Shown here: piece by piece, positions 19,243 to 27,716 of the stretch
Layout of the letters: each line of letters opens with the position of its first letter
Numbering within the stretch: the first letter of the stretch is position 1
Assembly: GCA_002839995.1 (NCBI GenBank)
Contig: PGZC01000018.1
Coordinates: 1 to 64,000, forward strand
Length of the DNA stretch: 64,000 nucleotides
Direction: 5' to 3'
Origin: Gammaproteobacteria bacterium HGW-Gammaproteobacteria-4
Lineage (GTDB): Bacteria > Pseudomonadota > Gammaproteobacteria > Xanthomonadales > Xanthomonadaceae
Made by a program: the position numbers and the translations under genes
The notes under the pieces: generated by a model
Seen by the model: only the letters and a program-made list of their open reading frames with translations
Databases searched by the model: none
Told to the model about the DNA's origin: nothing

Positions 19243-20430
19243 TCAATCGCGCTGACCGCGCTGCCTCGCCTCGTACCAGCGCGCAATCGTGTTGCGTTCC
19301 GGCTCGCTGAGCTGGGTGATGTTGCCCGGCGGCATCACCCGCAACACGGCCACCTGTTGGTAGATCAGGTCGGCACGCTGCTCGATCTGCTCGGGATGAT
19401 CGAACATCGTGCCCTTGGGCGCGCTGGCCATCAGGCTCGGGTGCTCGGAATGGCAGGCACTGCAACGCTGCACCACGATGGCATGGATACTGGCGATGTC
19501 GGGTGCCTGCGATGACGTCGCTGCTGTCGTTGCCGAATGCGGCGCCAGCCACGCGAACAACGCCAGCAGCAACCCGCCGCCAGACGCCAGCAGCCACCAG
19601 GCGCGGCCACCGCTGTGCCAGAGCACGAAGAACTGCCGAATCAAGGCGCCCGCGGCCATGAAACCGGCCAACACCAGCCAGGCGTGCTGGTGGGCAAACG
19701 CCGGCGCATAGTGGTTGCTCAGCATCGCAAACACCACCGGCAGCGTGAAATAGGTGTTGTGTACCGAGCGCTGCTTGCCGCGCAGGCCGGCCAGCGGATC
19801 GGGCGCCTCGCCGCGCGCCAACGCCGCCACCATGCGCTTCTGGCCGGGGATGATGACGAAAAACACATTGGCCGACATGATCGTGGCCAATACCGCGCCG
19901 GTCAGCACGAACGCGGCACGGCCGGAAAACACATGGGTCGCGGCGTAGCACAAGCCGAGCACCAGCAACGCCACCAGCACGCCCAGCAACCGGTCGCGGA
20001 AACCCAACGCCCGGCACAGCAGGTCGTAGACCAGCCAGCCAGCAACCAGAAATACCAAGGTCAGTGCGATCGCCTGCAACGGCGAAAGCGCCAGCACCGC
20101 CGGGTCGATCAGGTAGATTTCCGGCGCCAACAGGTACAACAGCGCGAACAAGCCAAAGCCCGACAACCAGGTGGTATACGACTTCCACTTCGACCAGTGC
20201 AGCACCTCCGGCAATTGCGGCGGCGCCGGCATGAACTTGCGCTTGTGGTAAAAGCCACCGCCATGCACCGACCACGACTCGCCGGCCACGCCGGGATCGG
20301 GCGACTTCGGCGATTCAAGCGAGCGATCGAGCATGACGAAATAAAACGATTCGCCGATCCACGCGATCGCGGCCACCACGTGCAGCCAGCGCAACGCCAA
20401 ACCCGCTGCCTCGATCCAGAACGCGCTCAT
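19243..20430 (-). CDS. puuD: Urate hydroxylase PuuD (membrane urate oxidase with cytochrome c domain)
   Basis: Oxidises urate to 5-hydroxyisourate. The 395-residue protein has about eight membrane segments from the N-terminus (LALRWLHVVAAIAWIGESFYFVMLD). It carries the conserved SWSVHGGGFYHKRKF stretch and KQRSVHNTYFTLPVVFAMLSNHY of the urate-oxidase N-terminal family. A C-terminal cytochrome c domain with the heme motif CSACH is followed by an axial-ligand candidate in VMPPGN. Electrons would pass to the respiratory chain through the heme. The start ATG at 20430 lies 3 bp after the uraH stop, so adenine deaminase, uraH and puuD form one tight operon. Confidence 0.94.
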   Translation of the reverse strand: MSAFWIEAAGLALRWLHVVAAIAWIGESFYFVMLDRSLESPKSPDPGVAGESWSVHGGGFYHKRKFMPAPPQLPEVLHWSKWKSYTTWLSGFGLFALLYLLAPEIYLIDPAVLALSPLQAIALTLVFLVAGWLVYDLLCRALGFRDRLLGVLVALLVLGLCYAATHVFSGRAAFVLTGAVLATIMSANVFFVIIPGQKRMVAALARGEAPDPLAGLRGKQRSVHNTYFTLPVVFAMLSNHYAPAFAHQHAWLVLAGFMAAGALIRQFFVLWHSGGRAWWLLASGGGLLLALFAWLAPHSATTAATSSQAPDIASIHAIVVQRCSACHSEHPSLMASAPKGTMFDHPEQIEQRADLIYQQVAVLRVMPPGNITQLSEPERNTIARWYEARQRGQRD

Positions 20431-20433
20431 CGC

Positions 20434-20787
20434 CTAACTGCCCCGATAGGTGCTGTAGCTATATGGCGACACCAGCAGCGGCACGTGATAGTGGGCGCCA
20501 GCATCGGCAACGCCAAAACGCAAACTCACCACATCCAGAAAGCGCGGCCGCGCAAGCGCCACACCGAGGCCGGCAAAGTAATCGCCGACCGCGAACTCCA
20601 GTTCATACGTGCCGACTTGCAACGCGGCGTCGGCCAGCAATGGCGCATCGCAGCGGCCATCGGCGTTGGTCGTGAACTCGCCCAGCAACTGCCGGCTGTC
20701 GTCGGCACAGCGGTACAAGCGAATCGCGATGCCGGCGCCGGGCCGGCCGTGCGCGGTATCGAGCACGTGGGTGGTGAGCTTGCCCAT
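20434..20787 (-). CDS. uraH: 5-hydroxyisourate hydrolase (transthyretin-like)
   Basis: Hydrolyses 5-hydroxyisourate to OHCU in ureide formation. The 117-residue protein has the normal HIUase length. The N-terminal signature LTTHVLDTAHGRPG supplies the active-site His. The internal segment HYHVPLLVSPYSYSTYRGS ends in the diagnostic C-terminal YRGS tetrapeptide. There is no signal peptide, so this is a cytoplasmic form. It is the middle gene of the adenine deaminase - uraH - puuD operon, with 4- and 3-bp intergenic spacers. The next enzyme, OHCU decarboxylase (uraD), is not in this window. Confidence 0.96.
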   Translation of the reverse strand: MGKLTTHVLDTAHGRPGAGIAIRLYRCADDSRQLLGEFTTNADGRCDAPLLADAALQVGTYELEFAVGDYFAGLGVALARPRFLDVVSLRFGVADAGAHYHVPLLVSPYSYSTYRGS

Positions 20788-20791
20788 GGCC

Positions 20792-21835
20792 TCAGTTCAC
20801 TCCCGCCTGCCGGCAATACGCATCGAGTAGCGCGTTGTACCCGCGCTTGTGTTCCTCGCTGGCAAAGCAGGCCTCGAAGCTGTTGCGCGCCAGGGTGATC
20901 GCGTGGCCGACATCCAGTTCCAGCGCAGCGAAGGTCTCGATGAAGTTCTGGTTGATATAACCGCCGAAATAGGCCGGGTCGTCGGAGTTGATCGTCACCA
21001 CCACGCCGGCATCGAGCATCTTGCGCAGGTTGTGATCGCGCAGCGTCGGGAACACGCGCAGTTTGAGGTTCGACAGCGGGCACACGGTCAAGGCGATGCG
21101 CTCGCGCGCCAGGCGCTCCATCAATACCGTGTCGTCGATTGCGCGCACACCGTGATCGATGCGCGCGGCCCCGAGCACGTCCAGCGCGCTCCAGATGTAC
21201 TCCGGCGGCCCTTCCTCGCCGGCATGCACGACCCGGCGCAAACCCAGCATTCGCGCCAGCTCGAATGCCTTGCTGAACTTCTCCGGCGGATGGCCCACCT
21301 CGCTCGAATCCAGGCCCACGCCGATGAATTTGTCGATGTGCGGCAGGCTCGATTGCAGGGTGGCGATCGCCTCTTCCTGGCTGAGGTGGCGCAAGAAGCA
21401 CAGAATCCACTCCGCGCGGATTCCCAACTCGGCCTGTGCCTGCTGCGATGCCCGGTGCAGGCCATTGATGACGGTGGCAATGCTCACCCCGCGCGCGGTG
21501 TGCGTCTGCGGATCGAAAAACAACTCGGCATGTACCACATTGTCGGCCTTGGCACGCAGAAAATACGCCCACGCCATGTCGTGGAAATCGGCCTCGGTCT
21601 GCAACACGCTGGCGCCGGCGTAATAGATATCGAGAAAGCTCTGCAGATCGCTGAAATCGTACGCCGCGCGCAAGGCCTCGACGCTGGCATACGGCAATTC
21701 AACACCGTTGCGCTGCGCCAGCGCGAACATCAACTCAGGCTCCAGCGAACCCTCGATATGCATATGCAGCTCGGCTTTGGGCATGCCGCGCACGAACGCG
21801 ACAAGTTGATCGGGCGACAGCGACGGCTTGCTCAT
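20792..21835 (-). CDS. Adenine deaminase of the adenosine deaminase-like family
   Basis: This 347-residue zinc enzyme probably converts adenine to hypoxanthine. The start is the ATG at 21835 (MSKPSLSPDQ). A longer frame to 21985 is only repeat sequence. The metal site is seen in KAELHMHIEG, VHAGEEG and NSDDPAYFGGY. The combination FFDPQTHTARG, VGLDSSEVGHPP and HAGEEGPPEYIW is characteristic of the ADA-like group shown to act on adenine rather than adenosine. The neighbouring urate genes also fit a free base as substrate, which xanthine dehydrogenase would take over. Adenosine deaminase activity cannot be excluded from sequence alone. It is divergent from xdhABC across a repeat-filled gap. Confidence 0.87.
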   Translation of the reverse strand: MSKPSLSPDQLVAFVRGMPKAELHMHIEGSLEPELMFALAQRNGVELPYASVEALRAAYDFSDLQSFLDIYYAGASVLQTEADFHDMAWAYFLRAKADNVVHAELFFDPQTHTARGVSIATVINGLHRASQQAQAELGIRAEWILCFLRHLSQEEAIATLQSSLPHIDKFIGVGLDSSEVGHPPEKFSKAFELARMLGLRRVVHAGEEGPPEYIWSALDVLGAARIDHGVRAIDDTVLMERLARERIALTVCPLSNLKLRVFPTLRDHNLRKMLDAGVVVTINSDDPAYFGGYINQNFIETFAALELDVGHAITLARNSFEACFASEEHKRGYNALLDAYCRQAGVN

Positions 21836-21909
21836 CGGCGGCTTCCAGCACAGTACGAAGCGCAGAGTCTGCCCGATAGTTCCGCTCAGGCAAAGGCACA
21901 ACCGGTTCC

Positions 21910-22019
21910 ACAAGGGCGCCACGGGACCGCGGAACCCCGGGAAAAGCATAAAGCCATCGGTCCGCAAAGGACGCAAACAGCGCAAAGGGGAAATCGTAAC
22001 CCGGGTTGAAGGCCGCAGG
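21910..22019. repeat. Dispersed repeat (TCCGCAAAG type) plus AACCCGGG / GGCCGCAGGCC words
   Basis: This block carries CGCCACGGGACCGCGG, AAAGCATAAAGCCATC, TCCGCAAAGGACGCAAACAG and AACCCGGGTTGAAGGCCGCAGGCC in the same order as at 2060-2190. It follows the adenine deaminase start and truncates the hicB-like remnant at 22020. The gap 21836-22393 otherwise holds that remnant, a divergent palindromic unit and REP pair 2. Confidence 0.6.
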
Positions 22020-22098
22020 CCAAAACACCGGGCAGTTCAGGCACTTCAGCCAGCCAGCGGCCGTCGGCCTCCTGCTCAATTTCCGGACTGCAGGTCAT
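22020..22098 (-). pseudogene. Truncated HicB-family antitoxin remnant
   Basis: From the ATG at 22098, which still has AAGGAG 7 bp upstream, the frame reads MTCSPEIEQEADGRW then LAEVPELPGVLACG. This matches the start of HicB/UPF0150 antitoxins (..IEQEEDGRW.AEVPELPGV.AYG). The similarity stops abruptly at GGCCTTCAACCCGGG, which belongs to the dispersed repeat, so only about 27 of the usual 70-150 residues survive. No hicA toxin frame was found upstream. I infer a decayed toxin-antitoxin gene cut off by a repeat insertion. Confidence 0.6.
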
Positions 22099-22149
22099 GG
22101 CGGTCACTCCTTGCGCCAAAGTCTAGTAGCCTGTCGGACTTGAGGCTGC

Positions 22150-22293
22150 GCGACGGCACAAGCTGCGCTTGCTGTGCCTTTGCTTCGCTCGGCCTGCCTG
22201 CCGCGACGCGCGCGGCGCAGGCAGGTCGCCCACAGGGTGGGCTCCTACAAAAAACGGTGAAGCTCACCTGTAGGAGCCCACCCTGTGGGCGAC
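22150..22293. repeat. Divergent palindromic unit followed by REP-type inverted pair 2
   Basis: From 22150, GGCTGCGCGACGGCACAAGC... forms a hairpin with GGCACA / TGTGCC arms, a third variant of the 66/69-bp units. The REP pair spans 22224-22293: GTCGCCCACAGGGTGGG... and its complement around a short AAAAAACGGTGAAGCTCACC spacer. It lies about 100 bp upstream of xdhA. Confidence 0.8.
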
Positions 22294-22393
22294 ATGAGCG
22301 CCACACGTCAGCGTTCCTTTACCGGGTAGGTTTGCGCGCCGTCTTCAGCCGCCAGGGTTCGCCGTTTGCGTTGCTCTGCACTAAGCTATCGCG

Positions 22394-23767
22394 ATGACCG
22401 AACAACTCTCTTTTATTCTCAATGGCCGCGCCGAATCGCTGGTCGGTGCCGATCCGCGGCAATCGTTGCTGCGCTGGCTCAAGCAGAAGCGTCTGCACGG
22501 CACCAAGGAGGGCTGCGCCGATGGCGATTGCGGTGCCTGCACGGTGGCGCTGGTGGATGTGCATGCCGATGGCAGTGCGCACTACCAGGCGGTCAACAGT
22601 TGCCTGCTGCCGATGGGCTCGCTGCCGGGGCGCGAGGTGGTCACGGTCGAGGCGTTGGCCGCTGGCGAGCGTCTGCATCCGGCGCAGCAGGCGCTGGTCG
22701 ATTGTTCCGGTTCGCAGTGCGGGTATTGCACACCGGGTTTCGTGATGAGCCTGTTCGTTGCCGGCCACAGTGGCGAAGCGGGCGATACCGCAATCGAGGG
22801 CAATCTGTGCCGCTGCACCGGTTACCTGCCGATCCGCGCGGCGGCGCAGCGGTTGGCCGATGCACCGTCGCCGCCCGACCGCTTCGCCGCGGCGATTGCC
22901 GCGCCGCGTCCGCCACTGCCAACGGTTGCGCTGGATCGTTATTTCAGCCCGACCTCGGTCAGTGCGGCGCTGGCGCTGAAGGCGCAGCACCCGGATGCGG
23001 TGTGGATCGCGGGCGCCACCGATCTGGGCGTGAACCTGAGCCGCGGCCTAGCGGTGGCACCGGCATTCATCGCGCTCGATCGCATCGCCGAGTTGCAGGT
23101 CATCGATGTCGGCGACGAGGCGGTGCGCATCGGCGCCGGTGTGCCGCTGACCCGGATCGAGCGGGAATTGCACGGCATGTTCCGGGCGCTGGACGACATG
23201 CTGCCGTGGTTTGCGGCGCGCCAGGTGCGCAACCGCGCCAGCTTCGGCGGCAATCTCGGCAGCGCCTCGCCGATCGGCGATCTGTTGCCGATCCTGCTGG
23301 CGCTGGATGCCCGCATTCACCTGCGCGGGGTGCGCGGCGAACGCACGCTCGCCGCCGACGGCTTCTTTCTCGACTACCGCAAAACCCTGCGCGCCGACGA
23401 CGAGCTGATCGTGGCGGTCAGCCTGCCGCGCAGCGCGCAGCAGATCACCGCGTCGTACAAGGTGGCCAAGCGCCAAAGCGACGACATCAGCATCGTCGCG
23501 GCCTGCTTTGCGCTGCAACGCGACGCCGAGGGCCGGGTTGCGCAAGCACGCCTGGCGTTCGGCGGCGTTGCCGCAACAGCGCGGCGCGCGCTGGCGGTGG
23601 AGGAGTTCCTGCGCGGCAAGGCGCTGGACGAGCAGACGGTGAACGAGGCCGGCGCACAACTGCGCAATGCATTTACCCCGTTGAGCGATCACCGCGCCAG
23701 CGCCGATTACCGGCGCGCGCTGTGCGCCAACCTGTTCGCCCGGTTCGTTGCGGAGCAATGCGCATGA
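22394..23767 (+). CDS. xdhA: Xanthine dehydrogenase small subunit (2Fe-2S and FAD)
   Basis: The electron-transfer subunit of the molybdenum hydroxylase that oxidises hypoxanthine and xanthine to urate. This 457-residue protein has a plant-type ferredoxin domain with GCADGDCGACTV and C in NSCLLPMG. A second 2Fe-2S domain has CGYCTPGFVMS and NLCRCTGY. The FAD domain (about 195-350) contains WIAGATDLGVNLS and RNRASFGGNLGSASPIGD. A C-terminal CO-dehydrogenase flavoprotein-type domain completes it. The ATG at 22394 gives the expected N-terminus LSFILNGR. The stop overlaps the xdhB start (ATGA). Confidence 0.96.
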   Translation: MTEQLSFILNGRAESLVGADPRQSLLRWLKQKRLHGTKEGCADGDCGACTVALVDVHADGSAHYQAVNSCLLPMGSLPGREVVTVEALAAGERLHPAQQALVDCSGSQCGYCTPGFVMSLFVAGHSGEAGDTAIEGNLCRCTGYLPIRAAAQRLADAPSPPDRFAAAIAAPRPPLPTVALDRYFSPTSVSAALALKAQHPDAVWIAGATDLGVNLSRGLAVAPAFIALDRIAELQVIDVGDEAVRIGAGVPLTRIERELHGMFRALDDMLPWFAARQVRNRASFGGNLGSASPIGDLLPILLALDARIHLRGVRGERTLAADGFFLDYRKTLRADDELIVAVSLPRSAQQITASYKVAKRQSDDISIVAACFALQRDAEGRVAQARLAFGGVAATARRALAVEEFLRGKALDEQTVNEAGAQLRNAFTPLSDHRASADYRRALCANLFARFVAEQCA

Positions 23768-26079
23768 GCGCCCGCCAGCAACTCGGCCACGAGAGCGCCG
23801 TCGGCCACGTCACCGGCCGCGCGGTTTACACCGACGAGCACTACCCCGGCGTCGGCCTGCTCAGCCTGTACCCGGTGCAGGCGCCGCATGCGCATGCGCG
23901 CATTCTCGGCCTCGACATCGCCGCCGCGCGCGCCATGCCCGGTGTGCATGCGGTGCTTACCGCCGTGGACATTCCCGGCGAAAACAATACCGGGCCGATC
24001 CTGCACGACGAGCCATTGATTCCGGTCGATGTGGTGCAGTTTTACGGTCAGGCGGTGGCCTGGGTGGTAGCCGACAGCGAGGCGCAGGCACAGGCTGCTG
24101 CCGCTGCGGTGCAGGCGCGCTACGAGGCGCTGCCGGCGTGCCTGAGCATCGCGCAGGCGATCACCGCGCAAGCGTTTCACCTGCCGCCGGCGCTGGTGGC
24201 GCGCGGCGATGCCGACGCGGCGATGGCGAAAGCGCCGCTGCGGCTGTCCGGCGAACTGGACATCGGCGGCCAGGATCACTTCTACCTGGAAACCCACGCC
24301 AGCTGGGCGCAGGTCGATGCCGAGGGCATCGTGCAGGTGATGGCATCGACCCAGCACCCGAGCGAAACGCAGCGCATGGTGGCGCACGTGCTCGGCCTGC
24401 CCGCACATCGCGTGGTCTGCCGCAGCCTGCGCATGGGCGGCGGTTTCGGCGGCAAGGAAACCCAGGCCAACAGCTTCGCCGCACTCGCGGCATTGGCGGC
24501 GCGGATCACCGGCCGGCCGGTACGGGTGAAGCTGCCGCGCAGCCTCGACATGCAGCTCACCGGCAAGCGCCACTCGTTTTTTGCGCGCTACGAGGTCGGC
24601 TTCGATCACGACGGCCGGCTGCTGGCGCTGAACGCCGAGCTGATCGCCGATGGCGGCTGGAGCTGCGACCTGTCGCCGCCGGTGCTGATGCGCGCGATGG
24701 TGCATATCGACAACGCCTATTTCATCCCGGATGTGCGCATCTCCGGCCTGATCGCCCGGACCCATCTCGCCTCGAATACCGCGTTTCGCGGGTTTGGCGG
24801 GCCGCAGGGCATGGTGGTTGGCGAGGAAGTGCTCGACCGCGTGGCGCGCCATCTGGGGCTGCCGCCGGAGCAGGTGCGCGAACGCAATTTCTATCGCCCC
24901 GGGCAGAACCCGGATCGCAACACCACGCCTTACGGTCAGGTGGTGGTCGACAACCACCTGCCCGAGTTGTGGACGCAATTGCTCGATGAAAGCGACTTCG
25001 CGCAGCGGCGTGCGGCGCTGGCGCGCTTCAACGCGGCCGACAGCCAGCGCAAACGCGGCATCGCCATCACCCCGGTCAAGTTCGGCATCTCGTTCAACAA
25101 GACCGAATACAACCAGGCCGGCGCGCTGGTACACATCTACACCGACGGCAGCATCCAGCTCAATCATGGCGGCACCGAGATGGGCCAGGGCCTGCACAGC
25201 AAGATGCTGGCGGTAGCCGGCACCGCGCTTGGGGTGTCGGTGGATCGCATCCAGATCATGACCACCAGCACCGACAAGGTGCCGAACACCTCGGCCACGG
25301 CCGCCAGCAGCGGTTCGGACCTCAACGGCCAGGCAGTGAAGGCCGCCTGCGATACCCTGCTGGAACGGCTGAAGCCGATCGCGGCGCTGCAACTTCACGG
25401 CGAAGCGCCGGACGTGGTGTTCGCCGATGACCGGGTGTTTCTGCGCGGCGCGCCGGATCGCCATCTGGATTTCAGCGATGTGGTGATGGCCGCCTACAAC
25501 GCGCGCGTCAGTCTGTCGGCAACCGGTTTCTACCGCACCCCGGGCCTGAGCTGGGATGCCGCCAGCGGGCGCGGCCATCCGTTCCATTACTTCGCGTTCG
25601 GTGCCGCGGTGTGCGAGGTGGAAGTGTGCGGCTATACCGGCGTGCACCGCCTGCTGCGCGTGGACCTGCTGCACGACGCCGGCACGTCATTGATCGAAAG
25701 CATCGACCGCGGCCAGATCGAAGGCGGCTTCGTGCAGGGCCTGGGCTGGCTCACCTGCGAGGAGCTGTGCTGGAACGAACACGGCCGTCTGCTCACCGAC
25801 GCGCCAAGCACCTACAAGATTCCCACCGTCGCGGATGTGCCGGAGGATTTCCGCCTGCGCCTGTTCCAGCGCAGCACACCGCCGAGCACCGCGGTGATCG
25901 GGCACAGCAAGGCGGTGGGCGAGCCGCCGCTGATGCTGGCACTGAGCGTGCGCGAGGCGATCCGCGATGCAGTGGCGGCGTTCGGTTCGGCGCGACGGGT
26001 CGATCTCGGCGCGCCGGCCACGCCGGAAGCGATCCACGCCGCGATCCAGCGGCAACGCGACGCGGGCGACGGCCGTTGA
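23764..26079 (+). CDS. xdhB: Xanthine dehydrogenase large, molybdopterin-binding subunit
   Basis: The catalytic 771-residue subunit binds the molybdenum cofactor. The start is the ATG at 23764, overlapping xdhA. The frame itself runs open from 22366, but that part is antisense-like noise over xdhA. Family segments include GHESAVGHVTGRAVYTDEHY, the Moco loops TQHPSETQRMVAHVLG and GGGFGGKETQAN, FRGFGGPQGM, the substrate-binding TNTAFRGF-type region, GTEMGQGLHSKM and the catalytic Glu within KAVGEPPLMLALSV near the C-terminus. All are intact, so the enzyme should be active once xdhC has delivered sulfurated Moco. Confidence 0.95.
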   Translation: MSARQQLGHESAVGHVTGRAVYTDEHYPGVGLLSLYPVQAPHAHARILGLDIAAARAMPGVHAVLTAVDIPGENNTGPILHDEPLIPVDVVQFYGQAVAWVVADSEAQAQAAAAAVQARYEALPACLSIAQAITAQAFHLPPALVARGDADAAMAKAPLRLSGELDIGGQDHFYLETHASWAQVDAEGIVQVMASTQHPSETQRMVAHVLGLPAHRVVCRSLRMGGGFGGKETQANSFAALAALAARITGRPVRVKLPRSLDMQLTGKRHSFFARYEVGFDHDGRLLALNAELIADGGWSCDLSPPVLMRAMVHIDNAYFIPDVRISGLIARTHLASNTAFRGFGGPQGMVVGEEVLDRVARHLGLPPEQVRERNFYRPGQNPDRNTTPYGQVVVDNHLPELWTQLLDESDFAQRRAALARFNAADSQRKRGIAITPVKFGISFNKTEYNQAGALVHIYTDGSIQLNHGGTEMGQGLHSKMLAVAGTALGVSVDRIQIMTTSTDKVPNTSATAASSGSDLNGQAVKAACDTLLERLKPIAALQLHGEAPDVVFADDRVFLRGAPDRHLDFSDVVMAAYNARVSLSATGFYRTPGLSWDAASGRGHPFHYFAFGAAVCEVEVCGYTGVHRLLRVDLLHDAGTSLIESIDRGQIEGGFVQGLGWLTCEELCWNEHGRLLTDAPSTYKIPTVADVPEDFRLRLFQRSTPPSTAVIGHSKAVGEPPLMLALSVREAIRDAVAAFGSARRVDLGAPATPEAIHAAIQRQRDAGDGR

Positions 26080-26948
26080 GCGACGAGCGATTGTTCGCGC
26101 AATTGGCCGCGACGCTCGATCGTGAAGCGGTGGTTGTGGCCAGCGTGCTGCATACCCGCGGCGCCACCCCGCGCAAGCGCGGTGCGCGCATGCTGATCGC
26201 CGCCGAGCACTGCGCTTTCAGCGTCGGCGGCGGGATGGCCGAGGCACGGGTAATCGACGCCGCACGCAGGTTGCTGACGAGTGCGCATCGGCACGCCACG
26301 GTGACGATCGATCTCAGCGGCGGTGCCGATGCAGCCGGCGTATGCGGCGGCGAAATGACACTGGGCCTGCGCAATTGGCGGGGCGAAGACGACGCGCTGC
26401 GTGCGCGTTCGATCGCCGCTGCCTTGCATGCGGGCGGCAGCGTCGCTCTGAATGGCGACGACCTGGGCCGCGATGACGCCTGCGATAGCGCCCAGCCCAA
26501 CGCCCGCCTGCTGATCGTGGGCGGCGGCCACTGCGGCCTTGCGCTTTTCCAACTGGCACGGCATCTGGACTTCGACCTGTGGCTGTTCGACGACCGCGCT
26601 GAAGGCGCGGCGGCCGAGCCGCACCCGGAAGCCACCCGGCTGTATGGCGATTACCGCCAGCTTGGCCGCGCGCTGGACACCGAACGCGAGGTCCATGCAG
26701 TGCTGCTCAACCGCGATTTTCACGCCGACATCGCGACCTTGCGCGTGCTCGCCACGCGGCCGCCAGCGTTCATCAGCATGATGGGCAGCCAGCGACGAAT
26801 CAACCAGGTGCGCGATGCCCTGCCCGACCTGAGCGACGTGTTGGCGCATCTGACCGCACCGGTCGGGCTCGCCATCGGCGCGCAGACCCCGCATGAAATC
26901 GCGGTCAGTATTCTGGCGCAGGTCATCCGCGATCACTATCGCGCTTGA
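26076..26948 (+). CDS. xdhC: XdhC, molybdenum cofactor insertion/sulfuration chaperone
   Basis: This 290-residue protein binds Moco and inserts it into xanthine dehydrogenase. The start is TTG at 26076, overlapping the xdhB stop by 4 bp. The open frame upstream is not conserved. The N-terminal XdhC/CoxI domain shows VVVASVLHTRGATPRKRGARML and FSVGGGMAEARV. The cysteine of VCGGEMTL corresponds to the proposed cofactor-binding Cys. A Rossmann-type domain begins at LLIVGGGHCGLALFQLA and ends with PVGLAIGAQTPHEIAVSILAQ, as in the family. It is the last gene of the xdhABC operon, followed directly by a REP pair. Confidence 0.94.
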   Translation: MSDERLFAQLAATLDREAVVVASVLHTRGATPRKRGARMLIAAEHCAFSVGGGMAEARVIDAARRLLTSAHRHATVTIDLSGGADAAGVCGGEMTLGLRNWRGEDDALRARSIAAALHAGGSVALNGDDLGRDDACDSAQPNARLLIVGGGHCGLALFQLARHLDFDLWLFDDRAEGAAAEPHPEATRLYGDYRQLGRALDTEREVHAVLLNRDFHADIATLRVLATRPPAFISMMGSQRRINQVRDALPDLSDVLAHLTAPVGLAIGAQTPHEIAVSILAQVIRDHYRA

Positions 26949-26976
26949 TCCGGGCTTTGTACCAGGCACTTGCAAT

Positions 26977-27161
26977 GGTCGCCCACAGGGTGGGCTCCTA
27001 CAAAAAACGGTGAAGCTCACCTGCAGGAGCCCACCCTGTGGGCGACCGCCAGCGATGCTCTCAGCCGCGCCGTTGTGGGAGCGCGCCCCCAGATCAAGTC
27101 TGGGGCGGGCTTTGCGCTCGAAGCTTTCGCACGGTTGTCCGCTGGCAGGCCGGCTCCCACG
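26977..27161. repeat. REP-type inverted pair 3 and a second palindromic family
   Basis: 26977-27047 is the standard pair (GGTCGCCCACAGGGTGGG... and complement) with the same AAAAAACGGTGAAGCTCACC loop as pair 2. Directly after it, 27073-27161 starts with TGTGGGAGCGCG and ends with CCGGCTCCCAC, a different inverted family. It has an inner CCCAGA...TCTGGG hairpin. Together they fill the gap between xdhC and the SRPBCC gene; no gene is seen. Confidence 0.8.
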
Positions 27162-27242
27162 AGCGCTGGCTTGCACACGTAAGCAACTCGGTTGTACCTG
27201 CAGATATGGACGCCATCGACGCCGCGCGCGACACTGCCACCC

Positions 27243-27716
27243 ATGCACATCGAATGCCACGCCCAACGCGAATTTCCCGGAACTGCCGCACAGGCATTTG
27301 CGCTGTGCATCGATAGCGCCCGTTTTCCGCTCTGGTTTCGCGGTTATGGCCCGATCGCCGCGATCGAACGTGTCGAAGCCGATGGCGTGCCGCGCGTGGG
27401 CGGCCGGCGCACGGTGTACAACACCGATGGCTCGGTGCTGCACGAATGCATCACCGCACTCGATCCGCCGCATCGCCACGCCTATTCCCTGAGCGGCTTT
27501 CGCGTACCGTTCTCGTGGCTGGTGCGGCACGGTGCAGCGACATGGGAACTCGCCGACAGCGGCGGCGGCACCCGGGTTCACTGGCGCTACGCGTTTACGT
27601 TGACATCCGCTCTGGCCTGGCCGCTGGGCAAACCGCTGCTGGCGATCTTCATGACCGGCGCGATGCGCCATTGCCTGGATAATATGGCGCGGGCGCTCAG
27701 CCCGGAGGGCGATTGA
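27243..27716 (+). CDS. SRPBCC (START/polyketide-cyclase-like) family protein
   Basis: This 157-residue protein has the SRPBCC ligand-binding fold: HIECHAQREFPGTAAQAFAL at the first strand, then FPLWFRGYGPI, and a middle strand region with AATWELADSGGGTRVHWRYAFTL typical of the family. The hydrophobic C-terminal helix (LAWPLGKPLLAIFMTGAMRHCLDNMARAL) would cover the pocket. The start is the ATG at 27243; an upstream TTG-opened extension lies in non-conserved sequence. The stop shares a base with the next start (TGATG), so it is coupled to the sterol-desaturase-family gene. Binding a lipid or sterol-like ligand is a plausible role but not shown. Confidence 0.8.
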   Translation: MHIECHAQREFPGTAAQAFALCIDSARFPLWFRGYGPIAAIERVEADGVPRVGGRRTVYNTDGSVLHECITALDPPHRHAYSLSGFRVPFSWLVRHGAATWELADSGGGTRVHWRYAFTLTSALAWPLGKPLLAIFMTGAMRHCLDNMARALSPEGD

